DNA of 64,000 bases, from the NCBI GenBank assembly GCA_000613465.1, contig BAJA01000019.1, forward strand, positions 34,451-98,450, given 5' to 3'. Source of the DNA: Bacteroides nordii WAL 11050 = JCM 12987 (lineage in GTDB: Bacteria; Bacteroidota; Bacteroidia; Bacteroidales; Bacteroidaceae). The notes beneath the pieces were generated by a model. The model searched no databases, was not told the DNA's origin, and saw only the letters and a program-made list of their open reading frames with translations. Shown here one piece after another: positions 29,260 to 38,330 of the stretch; position 1 is the first letter of the stretch; the number at the start of each line of letters is the position of its first letter. The position numbers were made by a program, and so were the translations under genes.

Positions 29260-29739
29260 ATGAACGCAACAGTTATTCTTTCAGCAGTAATGGCAATGGC
29301 TACATCAGTAGCTTCTGTATCAAATTTCGCCTACAACAGTGAAATTAATAATGGTAAAGTAGAATCGCAAACCGTATACGAAGTACAAAACCAGAAGTAT
29401 CTGCAGCCTCATCTAAAGTATAACTATACGTATGACGAGCAGAATCGCCTCATACAAAAAGAAGTGCTGAAATGGAATAAGCAAGCGCAAAAGTACGATA
29501 AAGACCGCTGCCTGACCATAACGTACGGTACTGACGAGACAGCCGTTGAATATGCCTCCTGGAATGCCAAAACAAACGCCTATTCAAATATTAAAGAAAA
29601 AGCTGTATATCGTGAAAATGCAATGGGAATGGCCGAAAACTATCAGAGTTATGCATGGAATGAGCGACAGAACGAATGGAACCTGGTAGTAGAACATGCT
29701 ACACTCAATTGGGAAGAGGCACTACTAACGATGAAATAA
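29260..29739 (+). CDS. DUF3836 secreted protein
   Basis: Start at ATG 29260 chosen because the promoter element lies between 29197 and this ATG. About 159 aa, signal peptide ending around ASVSNFAYN. The rest has repeats YTYDEQNRLIQKEVLKWNKQAQKYDKD and SYAWNERQNEWNLV, the aromatic repeated pattern of DUF3836, a Bacteroides family of unknown function. Similar proteins often occur in many copies per genome. Confidence 0.75.
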   Translation: MNATVILSAVMAMATSVASVSNFAYNSEINNGKVESQTVYEVQNQKYLQPHLKYNYTYDEQNRLIQKEVLKWNKQAQKYDKDRCLTITYGTDETAVEYASWNAKTNAYSNIKEKAVYRENAMGMAENYQSYAWNERQNEWNLVVEHATLNWEEALLTMK

Positions 29740-29790
29740 AAAGATCCGGGAAAAAGACAATTTGTCATGATTTAAAAATATAAAATTACA

Positions 29791-29847
29791 GATCGTCTCG
29801 TTCCTCGTAGAGAAGCGACCCGTTCTTCTACGAGGAACGAGGCGATC
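29791..29847. repeat. Long hairpin 1 after the DUF3836 gene
   Basis: Arms 29791-29811 and 29827-29847 pair over 21 bases with one T/G mismatch (wobble in RNA), around a ~15-base loop (core CTCGTTCCTCGTAGA). Possible terminator without a T run, or a folded RNA. Confidence 0.75.
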
Positions 29848-29879
29848 TCCGTAGAGAAACGACCTGTTTCTCTACGGAG
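29847..29879. repeat. Hairpin 2, perfect 14-bp inverted repeat
   Basis: CTCCGTAGAGAAAC (29847-29860) and its exact complement (29866-29879), 5-base loop, starting on the last base of hairpin 1. Its arms share CGTAGAGAA with the arms of hairpin 1, so one probably arose from the other. Followed by A-rich sequence. Confidence 0.75.
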
Positions 29880-30146
29880 AAAAACAATGGTTAATAACAC
29901 GCTATATATCAGCCTGTTACAAAACCAGTTATTTCACTGCAATTTGTCACAATACATTACCTCCACATTCCACTCATTCTCACCTCATGTTTAATGAATC
30001 TACGAGCGCGGATGCAACATATGAAGCGGACGAACAGAGTTATCACTGATCCGGAAAAGAAAGAAGTAAAGGTGCAAAAAAAGGAAACTTAAAAAATGAC
30101 ATTAAAAAGAAAATAGCTGTTCAACAATGACCAAACAAAAAAATAG

Positions 30147-30154
30147 TAACTTTG
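30147..30154 (+). promoter_or_regulatory. -7 promoter element for the GH27 gene
   Basis: TAACTTTG fits TAnnTTTG and lies 40 bases before the preferred start at 30195. It argues against the longer start at 30170, which would leave almost no leader. Confidence 0.6.
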
Positions 30155-30194
30155 CAGATAATGTAAGCATTGGCAATAATAAATGAATGTATCT

Positions 30195-31797
30195 ATGAAA
30201 TTCCTACACATCAGCAGTTTATCACTCTTCTTGTTAAGTACCATAACGATGGAGCTATGGCCCAGATCAACCAATTGGATCCACCTGTTATGGGTTGGAG
30301 TTCATGGAACACCTATCGTATTCATATCAACGAAGCGTTGATCAAGAAACAGGCCGATGCAATGGTCAGCCAAGGTTTGAAAGAAGCCGGCTATCTGTAT
30401 GTAAATGTAGATGATGGTTTCTTTGGCTGGCGTGATGAAAACGGAAAGTTACAAACTCATCCCGAACGTTTCCCCAATGGCTTAAAGTGTGTAGCCGACT
30501 ATATTCATTCCAAAGGTTTAAAAGCGGGCATTTATTCCGATGCCGGAAGTAATACCTGTGGTTCTATTTGGGACAAAGACCCCAATGGTGTTGGGGTAGG
30601 ATTGTATGGACACGAAAAGCAGGATGCCGACCTGTTCTTCAACGAATGGGGCTTCGACTTTATCAAGATAGACTACTGTGGTGCAGGACAGTCATTGGCA
30701 TTGGAAGAACAGAAGCGTTATACCGAAATTCGTCAGGCTATTGATGCGGTTTGTAACCGGAATATTTCATTAAACATCTGTCGCTGGGCATTTCCCGGGA
30801 CATGGGCCAAAGACCTTGCCCGCTCATGGCGTATCAGTGCAGATATCACTCCCAAATGGGAATCCATCAAATATATTATCGGCAAAAACCTGTATTTATC
30901 TGCATATGCCGGAGGCGGACATTATAACGATATGGATATGCTGGAAATTGGTCGTGGGCTGAAACCGGAAGAAGAGGAAGTACACTTCGGTATGTGGTGT
31001 ATCATGAGTTCACCGTTACTTATCGGTTGTGACCTAACAACAATCCCAAAATCTTCTCTGGAATTATTGAAAAACAGAGAACTCATTGCACTCAATCAAG
31101 ATCCGTTAGGCTTGCAAGCTATGTAGTACAACATAAGAATGGAGGGTATGTACTGACGAAAGATATGGAACAAAAACGAGGCAAGGTACGTGCAGTGGCA
31201 TTCTATAATCCTTCTGACACAATTTGCTCTTTTTCGATACCAACAACACAACTCGAATTGGGAGGAAAAATAAAAGTACGTGATTTAATAAAACGCCAAT
31301 CAGTCGGCACCGTTACCAATAAGTTGGTATACGAACTCCCCCCTCATAGCGTAAAAATACTTCGCCTGGAAGCCGAACAACGCCTGGAGCCTACCCATTA
31401 TGAAGCAGAATGGGCATATCTGCCATGCTATAACGATTTGGCTATGCATCCCAGGAATATTCTCTATGCCCCACTCAAAGATGCATCAGGAGGCATGATT
31501 GTACGTTATCTGGGCGGACAGGCAGAAAATTATGCCGAATGGAACGAAGTATACAGTGAAAAAGGGGGACGGTATAAATTACATATTTCTTATGTCCCGG
31601 GTGCAGACCGCAAACTGGAAGTCGAAGTAAATGGCAAAAAAACGATACTAAAAGATCTACAAACCGATGACTCAAAAGGTATGGCAATCATCACATTACC
31701 TGTAGAATTAAAAGTCGGGAATAATGTAATACGTATGTGCAGCCCCTACTGCTGGGCACCGGATATAGATTGTTTCACGTTAGAGAAAGACATCTAA
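30195..31797 (+). CDS. Glycoside hydrolase family 27 alpha-galactosidase, with two frame breaks
   Basis: ATG 30195 gives a signal peptide (KFLHISSLSLFLLSTITM) that joins AMAQINQLDPPVMGWSSWN if one base is added near 30251. The central frame carries the GH27 core: GYLYVNVDDGFFGWRD, GIYSDAGSNTCG, FDFIKIDYCGAG (nucleophile Asp) and RISADI (acid/base Asp). A second break near 31120 separates DPLGLQA from YVVQHKNGGYVLTKDMEQKRG, the beta-sandwich domain; one added base again joins them. The final ~140 residues resemble a carbohydrate-binding domain. It would release alpha-galactose from glycans in the periplasm or at the surface. Both breaks are single missing bases. Confidence 0.88.
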
Positions 31798-31803
31798 ACA
31801 GGA

Positions 31804-32019
31804 TTAAACCGTAAATAGTATCCTCACAACACATACTTCATCCCCAGATGAGTCTAATATAGCATAGTCCCCCACTTTGCTTATTTCCTTCAAATTCATA
31901 CGGCAATAAGCATATAAAGAAGAAATAGCAATTTTTTCTCCTGACAATACCTTTCCCGCTAATTCATCTGTATTACCACCAAATTGTATCTTATGTTTTA
32001 TTTCCACTTCTAAAAGCAC
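31804..32019 (-). pseudogene. Truncated ASCH-domain protein
   Basis: 71 aa. QFGGNTDELAGKVLSGEKIAISSLY followed by VGDYAILDSSGDEVCVVRI matches the N-terminal half of ASCH-domain proteins (RNA-binding-like fold, usually ~140 aa). The C-terminal half is missing: the frame stops at 31804, seven bases from the GH27 stop. The truncation next to an integrase suggests that an insertion or deletion removed the rest. Confidence 0.6.
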
Positions 32020-32046
32020 TAAATATTACGAGGGATAGAAAAGAAA

Positions 32047-32080
32047 AAGCGGAGAGAGTTTTTCAACTTTCTCCGCTTCA
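32047..32080 (+). terminator. Stem-loop, probable terminator
   Basis: AAGCGGAGA ... TCTCCGCTT with an inner AGTT/AACT pairing and a TTTC loop. It lies between the ASCH remnant and the integrase and can work in either direction; no long T run. Confidence 0.5.
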
Positions 32081-32209
32081 GTACCCAGACCCGGTACAAG
32101 CCATAGAAATCATAGGAAAATAAAAGAACATATCTTCTTTATTATCAATCACTTGTATATTTCCTATTTTCTCTATTTTTGCCATATTTTGCCCATTTTC
32201 CGTTATTCA

Positions 32210-32230
32210 GTACACTTTTAGTACACTTTG
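32210..32230 (+). repeat. Tandem direct repeat AGTACACTTT before the integrase promoter
   Basis: AGTACACTTT occurs twice in immediate succession at about 32210-32229, overlapping the -33 region. It may bind a regulator or the integrase. Confidence 0.5.
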
Positions 32231-32256
32231 AAATATCATTTTCTTTTGTACCTTTG
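32228..32256 (+). promoter_or_regulatory. Promoter of the integrase gene
   Basis: TTTG ending at 32230, 18-base spacer, then TACCTTTG at 32249-32256: a good Bacteroidales promoter. The start codon is 84 bases downstream (32340). Confidence 0.75.
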
Positions 32257-32339
32257 CAATATCGGAAAACAAAAGAAAATCAACTATTTAGCGTAATCAT
32301 CCGGTTATGGTACCTAAATCGGGATAAAACCTCTAAACA

Positions 32340-33563
32340 ATGGCAAAGTTAGAAAATAAAACGAAAGAAAACCCCAAGTTAGAACAAAATAAGCTCTCGG
32401 ATGGTAGAATTAGCCTTTACTTAGAGTATTATTTAGGTAGAGAGGAAAAGCCCGTATTAGATAAAAACGGCAATCAAGTGTACTATGATAGTGGAAAGAT
32501 GCAAGGTAAGCCCAAGTTTGCAGTAAAGCACAACAGGCGAAAAGAAAACCTTAGTCTGTATCTGATAGATAAGCCCCGTACCCCTGCAGAACGTCAGCAG
32601 AACAAAGAAACGTTGGAGCTTGCTACAAAGATACGTGCGGAGCGTGAACAGGAGTTTAAAGAAAGTATGTTGGGCTATCGGTTAAAAAAAGATAGAACGG
32701 TCAATTTCTTAGACTATTTCCAAGCCTATATCAACAGTTATACCAAGAAAGATATTCGCATGGTACAAATTGCACTTAGCCGTTTTAAGGACTTCTTAAA
32801 AGAGCAATACCCCATGAATGAGTTTAGTATCAAACCGGAACTTATCACCAAAGAAATGATGGAGCAGTTTGTAGCCTACCTGCAATCCCGAAGTGTGGGT
32901 GAAGGGGCTAAAAGCATTTACCAGCGTTTCAAGAAAGTTATTCGATATGCGATTGACCACGATGTAATGTTGAAAGACCCATGCAAAAGTGTTACCTGCA
33001 AAGTGGATAGCCAAATGCTTCGGAAAGATGTTCTTTCTCCCGAAGAAATACAAAAGTTGGCGGCTTGCCATTATGACAACGAGAACCCGAATGTCAGACG
33101 TGCTTTTATCTTCTGCTTATACTGCGGTCTGCGTTTCTGTGATGTAAAAGACCTTACCTATAAGAATGTGGATTACGCTAATCGGTTATTGAAATTTGAG
33201 CAAAGTAAGACAAAGGGACATTCTGCCAGTAGTGGTGTAGTTATTCCCCTGAATGATGGTCTATTGTCTATCATTGGTGAAGCCCCGGCAGATAAAAACT
33301 GCTTGATATTCGATTTACCTACTTACGAAAGCTGCTGTAAATCAGTAAAACGTTGGGTAAAGAGAGCCGGAATAGACAAACATATAAGCTGGCATTGTGC
33401 CCGACATTCGTTTGCCGTGAACATTCTGAACAATGGGGCAAATATCAAAACCGTAGCCAGCCTTTTAGGGCATAGCGGATTGAAGCATACGGAGAAATAC
33501 ACCCGTGCGGTGGATAAATTGAAAGAGGAAGCAATAAACAGCTTGCCCGAACTAAAGTTTTAA
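32340..33563 (+). CDS. Tyrosine recombinase/integrase
   Basis: 407 aa. N-terminal arm-binding and SAM-like domain (FLDYFQAYINSYTKKDIRMVQIALSRFKDFL). The C-terminal catalytic domain has the full set: Arg in LYCGLRFCDVKDL, HCARH (His-x-x-Arg), LLGHSGLKHTEKYTRAV with His and the nucleophile Tyr. It probably moves the element whose left part starts in 31.8-32.3 kb. The gene is intact and has its own promoter. Confidence 0.93.
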   Translation: MAKLENKTKENPKLEQNKLSDGRISLYLEYYLGREEKPVLDKNGNQVYYDSGKMQGKPKFAVKHNRRKENLSLYLIDKPRTPAERQQNKETLELATKIRAEREQEFKESMLGYRLKKDRTVNFLDYFQAYINSYTKKDIRMVQIALSRFKDFLKEQYPMNEFSIKPELITKEMMEQFVAYLQSRSVGEGAKSIYQRFKKVIRYAIDHDVMLKDPCKSVTCKVDSQMLRKDVLSPEEIQKLAACHYDNENPNVRRAFIFCLYCGLRFCDVKDLTYKNVDYANRLLKFEQSKTKGHSASSGVVIPLNDGLLSIIGEAPADKNCLIFDLPTYESCCKSVKRWVKRAGIDKHISWHCARHSFAVNILNNGANIKTVASLLGHSGLKHTEKYTRAVDKLKEEAINSLPELKF

Positions 33564-33588
33564 CCATAAAAGACTTATCTTTGTAACT

Positions 33589-34743
33589 ATGAACTTTGAA
33601 GCATTAGTAAAACATATCAGCACGATACAGAACACGTTGCAGGCACAAGCCGCACACGCTGTAAACCTTGCCCTTACTTCCCGTAACTGGCTTATGGGGT
33701 GCTATATCGTGGAGTTTGAGCAGAACGGAGAAGACCGTGCCGCCTACGGTGAACAATTGTTGAAAAAACTGGAACAACGACTGAAAACAAAAGGTCTGAA
33801 TGAACGTAGATTCCGTGAATTTAGGCGGCTGTACCTCGTTTATCCACAACTAAAAGAACCTGTTACACAATACATTGCATCACAAATTCAAATTCGGCAG
33901 TCATTGACCGCCGAATTCACTGAACCAATTCGGCGGTTGGTGACCGCCGAATCTGAAAATGGCGTTTGGAAACTATCAACAGAATACCCACAAACCGAAA
34001 CGTGGATGATTCCGGCTGATAGATTATTCAACAGATTATCTTCCACCCATTTAAATACCATATCGGGAATTGAGAACCCGGTAAAACGTGCTTTCTATGA
34101 AATGGAAACCATGCGTGGCTGCTGGTCTGTAAAGGAGTTAGAGCGACAAATCGCATCTTTATATTACGAACGTAGCGGACTATCCAAAAACAAAGAAGCC
34201 CTCTCCGCTTTAGTCCAGCAACAAGCAACCTTATTACAACCTAAAGATGTTATCAATACCCCTGTTACTTTGGAGTTCTTAGGGTTGAATGAACGTGCAT
34301 TAGTGACGGAAAACGATTTGGAACAATCCATTCTTGACAACTTGCAACGCTTCCTATTGGAAATGGGACATGGCTTCTGCTTTGAAGCCCGGCAAAAACG
34401 CATCTTGATTGATGAAGATTATTTCTTTGCCGACCTTGTGTTCTATCATCGTATTTTGAAATGTCATGTTATTGTAGAATTGAAGATAGACAAGTTCCAC
34501 CATGAGTATGCTTCGCAACTAAATATGTATCTGAACTATTTCAAAGCGGAAGTGATGCAGCCGGATGATAATCCACCTATCGGTATTCTGCTTTGCACTG
34601 AAAAGGGAGATACATTAGTAAAGTATGCCACTGCCGGATTAGACCCAAATATCTTTGTACAGAAGTATAGGATAGAACTTCCAACAGAAGAAGAAATAAA
34701 AGAGTTCATTTCTTCCTCAAACTATGAGAGTTACAAACTTTAA
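33589..34743 (+). CDS. YhcG/DUF1016-type PD-(D/E)xK nuclease
   Basis: 384 aa. N-terminal DUF1016 domain (NLALTSRNWLMGCYIVEFEQNGEDRAAYGEQLL, GLNERRFREFRRLYLVYPQL). The C-terminal nuclease core has ADLVFYHRILKCHVIVELKI: Asp, then Glu-x-Lys, the PD-(D/E)xK pattern. Such proteins occur on mobile elements and near restriction systems; their true role is unsettled. 25 bases after the integrase. The middle of the gene holds two palindromic units (33891-33952) encoding a short repeat (TAEFTEP / TAES). Confidence 0.88.
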   Translation: MNFEALVKHISTIQNTLQAQAAHAVNLALTSRNWLMGCYIVEFEQNGEDRAAYGEQLLKKLEQRLKTKGLNERRFREFRRLYLVYPQLKEPVTQYIASQIQIRQSLTAEFTEPIRRLVTAESENGVWKLSTEYPQTETWMIPADRLFNRLSSTHLNTISGIENPVKRAFYEMETMRGCWSVKELERQIASLYYERSGLSKNKEALSALVQQQATLLQPKDVINTPVTLEFLGLNERALVTENDLEQSILDNLQRFLLEMGHGFCFEARQKRILIDEDYFFADLVFYHRILKCHVIVELKIDKFHHEYASQLNMYLNYFKAEVMQPDDNPPIGILLCTEKGDTLVKYATAGLDPNIFVQKYRIELPTEEEIKEFISSSNYESYKL

Positions 34744-34952
34744 AATTGGCGAAAAGAAAAGGTTATTTCTTCTTTCGCCAGCATATACTTTCAGTCAATA
34801 GAAATAAGTTTAGTTCGTTTTGGATATATATACAAAAGCACAAACTAAACTCACAATAAAGTGGATTAAAAAAAGAGAAGATGTTTTGATAAAGTCAGAA
34901 ATCTATTTTTGCTTTTTGAGAGAACAACTCACGAAGTTATTCTATATTTTAA

Positions 34953-35543
34953 TTGCAATTAGTTTATAGTATGGAAGATTTTAACTCACAATATGCCAAC
35001 CATTCGAAATTAGAACAGCTAAAGCAGTTCATTTTGGAACATGGCACTTATATCGAACTCAAAAAGGGTGAACAATTCACTATTCAAGGCAAAGTGAATC
35101 ATCGGGGGGCTTATATCGAACACGGCTTATTGAGATATACTCGTGTGGACGAAAAAGGGAATATACATATAGTAGGATATACTTTCTCTGGAGAATTTAC
35201 AGGAAGTTTATGCACACTTATAGCACCTGATCAACCGTCATTAGTAACAATTGAAGCCGTTTGCGATACAAAGATTTGTTATATGCCCTATTCAAAAGTA
35301 GAGGAGTTCTTTGCTGCAAATGTAAAAATCATGCAACTAAAATGTACGCTTGTCGAACAATCATACTTGTTGATGTATCATAGATTGTTGGATATGTACT
35401 GTAAAACTACGGAAGAACTGTATCTTGATTTATTGAACAGATGCCCCGACATTCAAGAGTACATTACGTTGAAAGAAGTGGATTCTTTCTTACAAGTCAC
35501 ACCGGAAACAGTTAGTCGCATACGCCGCAAACTGGAGAAATAG
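34953..35543 (+). CDS. Crp/Fnr-family transcriptional regulator 1
   Basis: 196 aa. A cyclic-nucleotide-binding-like domain (LKKGEQFTIQGKVNHRGAYIEHGLLRYT, AGEFTGS-like turn) and a C-terminal helix-turn-helix (EVDSFLQVTPETVSRIRRKLEK). No cysteines arranged for an Fe-S cluster are seen. Tandem with a paralogue 9 bases downstream with the same recognition-helix sequence, so both may bind the same operator. Confidence 0.88.
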   Translation: MQLVYSMEDFNSQYANHSKLEQLKQFILEHGTYIELKKGEQFTIQGKVNHRGAYIEHGLLRYTRVDEKGNIHIVGYTFSGEFTGSLCTLIAPDQPSLVTIEAVCDTKICYMPYSKVEEFFAANVKIMQLKCTLVEQSYLLMYHRLLDMYCKTTEELYLDLLNRCPDIQEYITLKEVDSFLQVTPETVSRIRRKLEK

Positions 35544-35552
35544 CTTACAATA

Positions 35553-36116
35553 ATGAAAGAATTTAATTCTTATCTCAACAATTTGGACTATTCCCTTGTA
35601 AAAGATTTATTTGCGAGAAAAGGGATATTGCGTACTTACCATAAGAAAGATTTCTTTATCCGACAAAATGAGGTGAAACGTTTTGCCGGTTGGGTGAAAC
35701 ATGGCACATTTCAATATACGCATATTGACGAAGAAGGAGAAGAACACATTGTAGGATATGCTTTTACCGATGAATTTGTATGTGACTATTCTTCTTTTAT
35801 GAGAAGTTGTCTGTCAGCAGTAAGCATTCAAGCGTTAACAGACTGTTCTGTCTATGAAATATCACGCCATGATATTATAGAATGTTGGGAAACGAATATG
35901 GAAACTCAACGATTAGGAAGATATGTAGCTGAAAATCTATATGAAATGGTGTATGAACGATTGCTCGATTCGTATTGTACACCTGAAATACGATATCAAA
36001 GACTAATGAAACGTTGTCCTGACCTTAAAGATACTGTACCCTTGAAAAGCATAGCTTCTTTCTTAGGGGTTACTCCTGAAACAGTTAGCCGCATACGCCG
36101 CAAATTGGAGAAATAG
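35553..36116 (+). CDS. Crp/Fnr-family transcriptional regulator 2
   Basis: 187 aa, paralogue of the preceding gene. The sensor domain differs (DFFIRQNEVKRFAGWVKHGTFQYTHIDEEGEEHIVGYAF), while the last 15 residues VTPETVSRIRRKLEK are identical. It is followed directly by a strong terminator, so the two regulators make one transcript. Confidence 0.88.
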   Translation: MKEFNSYLNNLDYSLVKDLFARKGILRTYHKKDFFIRQNEVKRFAGWVKHGTFQYTHIDEEGEEHIVGYAFTDEFVCDYSSFMRSCLSAVSIQALTDCSVYEISRHDIIECWETNMETQRLGRYVAENLYEMVYERLLDSYCTPEIRYQRLMKRCPDLKDTVPLKSIASFLGVTPETVSRIRRKLEK

Positions 36117-36143
36117 CCAACTTTTTAACATTCATTATAAAGG

Positions 36144-36171
36144 GGTCTTGACAATTGTCAAGACCTTTTTT
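36144..36171 (+). terminator. Rho-independent terminator of the crp pair
   Basis: Perfect 22-bp palindrome GGTCTTGACAA/TTGTCAAGACC (36144-36165) followed by six T. Confidence 0.9.
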
Positions 36172-36235
36172 CTTTATTCTGCCGTATTTTGCCATTTTAA
36201 GAAATCAATGTTCAATTACTTAAAATAACAGCAAA

Positions 36236-36794
36236 ATGAAGAAACTATTCACCATGTTTACAGTTTTCATGATTTTTCTATTTGCCATTTGCTTCTTGAC
36301 AGCTTGCGAGAAGGAAACGCATGACGGTATAGACTATTTCAAATCAAAATGTACGGCAGAATTAAACGGTCTGCAACTCATCAACCAAACTCCTTTCCAC
36401 TCTCCATTTAGTCCGGATAGCCCTCAAGCGACGCCTTACTTTCTTCACGACGAAGATGGCGCCTTCTTCATGAGTGATTTAGCATCGACAGGAAAAGCAT
36501 GCTATCTATATGGTAAGGATAAACCTTTATGTCGATACGCCGGAAGTCTATCTGCACGAGGAACAGACAATCGAAAAAATAGAGATTGAATATATCGATC
36601 CCTCCATGATGCGTTGGGAATACCTCAATTATTGTCAAGACAACAAAGTGTCATACGCTTTGATAAACGGTGAAATCGTAAAGAAAGGAACGTTCCGGAT
36701 TCTCTCCTGTGACAAGGAGCAAGGTCGGTATGAAGGTTCCTTTTCCTTAGTATTTAGCGAAGGTACGTTCAATGGAACTTTCTGGATTGAGTAA
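36236..36794 (+). CDS. Small lipoprotein, with a frame break
   Basis: N-terminal signal with lipobox FLTACEKE. Frame 1 runs to KACYLYGKDKPL, then goes wrong at about 36526; the second frame continues YVDTPEVYLHEEQTIEKIEIEYIDPSMMRWEYLNY to 36794. One added T joins them. The result is ~185 aa, with a C-terminus (YEGSFSLVFSEGTFNGTFWIE) that looks like a beta-barrel or lipocalin-like fold. I do not recognise a family. Confidence 0.65.
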
Positions 36795-36972
36795 ATAATC
36801 TCAAAAAACATAGATAAGTTTAACCGCTTGTCCATTTTTTGAAAAAAGAAGCTACATCGTAACGAAAGAGCAAAAACGCAAAGCTAATCCTGCTTTTTTT
36901 CACCAATTTTGGGATGCAGAGGTTTTGAAAGATTTAAATAAGGATAAATATTTTAGCACTTGAAATCGGATT

Positions 36973-37611
36973 ATGAAGTACAAACATATAATTTTCGATA
37001 TTGATGGAACAATGTTAGATTCTGCATACGCAGACCTCATGGCATTGCAAAAAGTTATTTGGGAGTTTCTAAATAAAAAATATGAAATTTCTGATTTATA
37101 TTTTGCGTTAGGGATTCCAAGCGAAGTGGCATTAAAGCGATTAGGCTTCAAAGACGTAGCAATGGCAGGTAAACTATGGAATAGCTATACAAAAGAGTTG
37201 TCGCATACTATGAAGCTATTTGATGGTATAAAAGAGTTACTCATAGAACTTAGCGGTAAGGGAGTTGAACTTGGTATTATCACCTCGAAAAGTAGAAGTG
37301 AATATCTTAGTGACTTTATTCCATTTGGACTTGATTCATATTTTGACACAGTGATAACGGTAGAAGATAGCATATTGCCGAAGCCTTCCGCTGCACCTAT
37401 GTTATCTTATCTGATAAAAACCGGAGTCAGTCCGCAAGACATAATTTATATCGGAGATACTCTGTATGATTGGGAGTGTGCAAAAAATGCCGGAGTGGAT
37501 TTTGGTTTAGTGATGTGGGGAAACCCTCATGTTGAACAGATTGATACTATCTATTCTTTCAAAACTCCTGAGGAAATATTGAGTTTTTTAATTAGTGACA
37601 ATCCAATATAG
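36973..37611 (+). CDS. HAD-superfamily hydrolase (phosphoglycolate phosphatase-like)
   Basis: 212 aa. Motif I IIFDIDGTMLDSA (nucleophile Asp), motif II ELGIITSKSRS, motif III Lys in ILPKPSAAPML, motif IV YIGDTLYDWECA. Cap type C1. Hydrolyses small phosphorylated metabolites; substrate not predictable. No obvious link with the mobile element. Confidence 0.88.
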   Translation: MKYKHIIFDIDGTMLDSAYADLMALQKVIWEFLNKKYEISDLYFALGIPSEVALKRLGFKDVAMAGKLWNSYTKELSHTMKLFDGIKELLIELSGKGVELGIITSKSRSEYLSDFIPFGLDSYFDTVITVEDSILPKPSAAPMLSYLIKTGVSPQDIIYIGDTLYDWECAKNAGVDFGLVMWGNPHVEQIDTIYSFKTPEEILSFLISDNPI

Positions 37612-37666
37612 AAAAAACAGAAAAACAGAAAATAGCATTAGTGCTTTCCACCGGGGGAGTAAGATA

Positions 37667-37822
37667 ATGAAAAAGATTGGTAAAATAATTCCGGATATAG
37701 TGATACGGTCATATACAAACAATTATAACATATTCCAGTTTAACGAAGCGGATGTACTTATCAAACAAGGCATTATTGCTGTACAAAAAAATAATAAAAA
37801 AGATAGTATATTGAATGGATAA
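37667..37822 (+). CDS. Small hypothetical protein
   Basis: 51 aa if begun at ATG 37667 (MKKIGKIIPDIVIRSYTNNYNIFQFNEADVLIK). Basic, no recognisable domain. The ORF is short and AT-rich, so it may be chance; it lies between the HAD gene and the RteC-like gene. Confidence 0.3.
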   Translation: MKKIGKIIPDIVIRSYTNNYNIFQFNEADVLIKQGIIAVQKNNKKDSILNG

Positions 37823-37855
37823 GTTACAGTTGATTATTCTTTTATTTATTAATAT

Positions 37856-38330
37856 ATGAATCAATTATTACAACAGAGATTTTTCCAATTATTATCGGAA
37901 TACTCACAGCACAAAGTTTCTGCATCCGAATTAGTAGAAGCGATTGAGGAATTGGCTACATGGGTAATCAATTTTAGTATCAATGAACAGGATTATAGCG
38001 TATTACTCCGCTATTTTTCTTTTGGCTTGCATCGTCTTAAATCGTATCGTGCACGGTTTGAGCAAGAAAAAAATGCCCTATTTACATCTTATAGATGAAG
38101 CGATAGGACTTTTAAACACTGAAATACGCCTTATTGAATGGCGCATCAAATACCCGGAACAACTACAGCAACGTACTAATAAGCAATCTCTTTCCCCTCT
38201 CTATCTTGCTGACAAAACAACTCTTATCAACATCATGGAAATGGTAAGCGGTCTGTTCCTCTCCAAAGACATCGTATATAAGAACGGAAAGCCTGCCTAT
38301 TTGGTGGTTACTGGTGGTTGTCGTTATCAA
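37856..38330 (+). CDS. RteC-like regulatory protein, frame-broken and 3' truncated
   Basis: Frame 1 from 37856 (MNQLLQQRFFQLLSEYSQHKVS) reads to LHRLKSYRARFEQEK, then goes off in a run of seven A (38067-38073). With six A the protein continues KMPYLHLIDEAIGLLNTEIRLIEWRIKYPEQLQQ and SPLYLADKTTLINIMEMVSGLFLSKD. That stretch resembles RteC, the regulator of excision in Bacteroides conjugative transposons. After NGKPAYL the similarity ends near 38300, so the gene seems cut where the next block begins. The identification is from memory of the family and moderately sure. Confidence 0.5.

Larger units (their letters stand above)
29740..30194. other. Intergenic region with two strong hairpins and a promoter
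   Basis: 455 bases without a gene. 29791-29879 has two adjacent inverted repeats (listed). The remainder is AT-rich. A -7-like box (TAACTTTG, 30147-30154) precedes the GH27 gene. Nothing else is recognised. Confidence 0.7.

Noticed and set aside
33589..34743. Restriction-modification or other complete defence system around the YhcG-type nuclease
   Set aside because: No methyltransferase, specificity subunit or other defence partner lies beside it; the neighbours are an integrase and Crp-type regulators.
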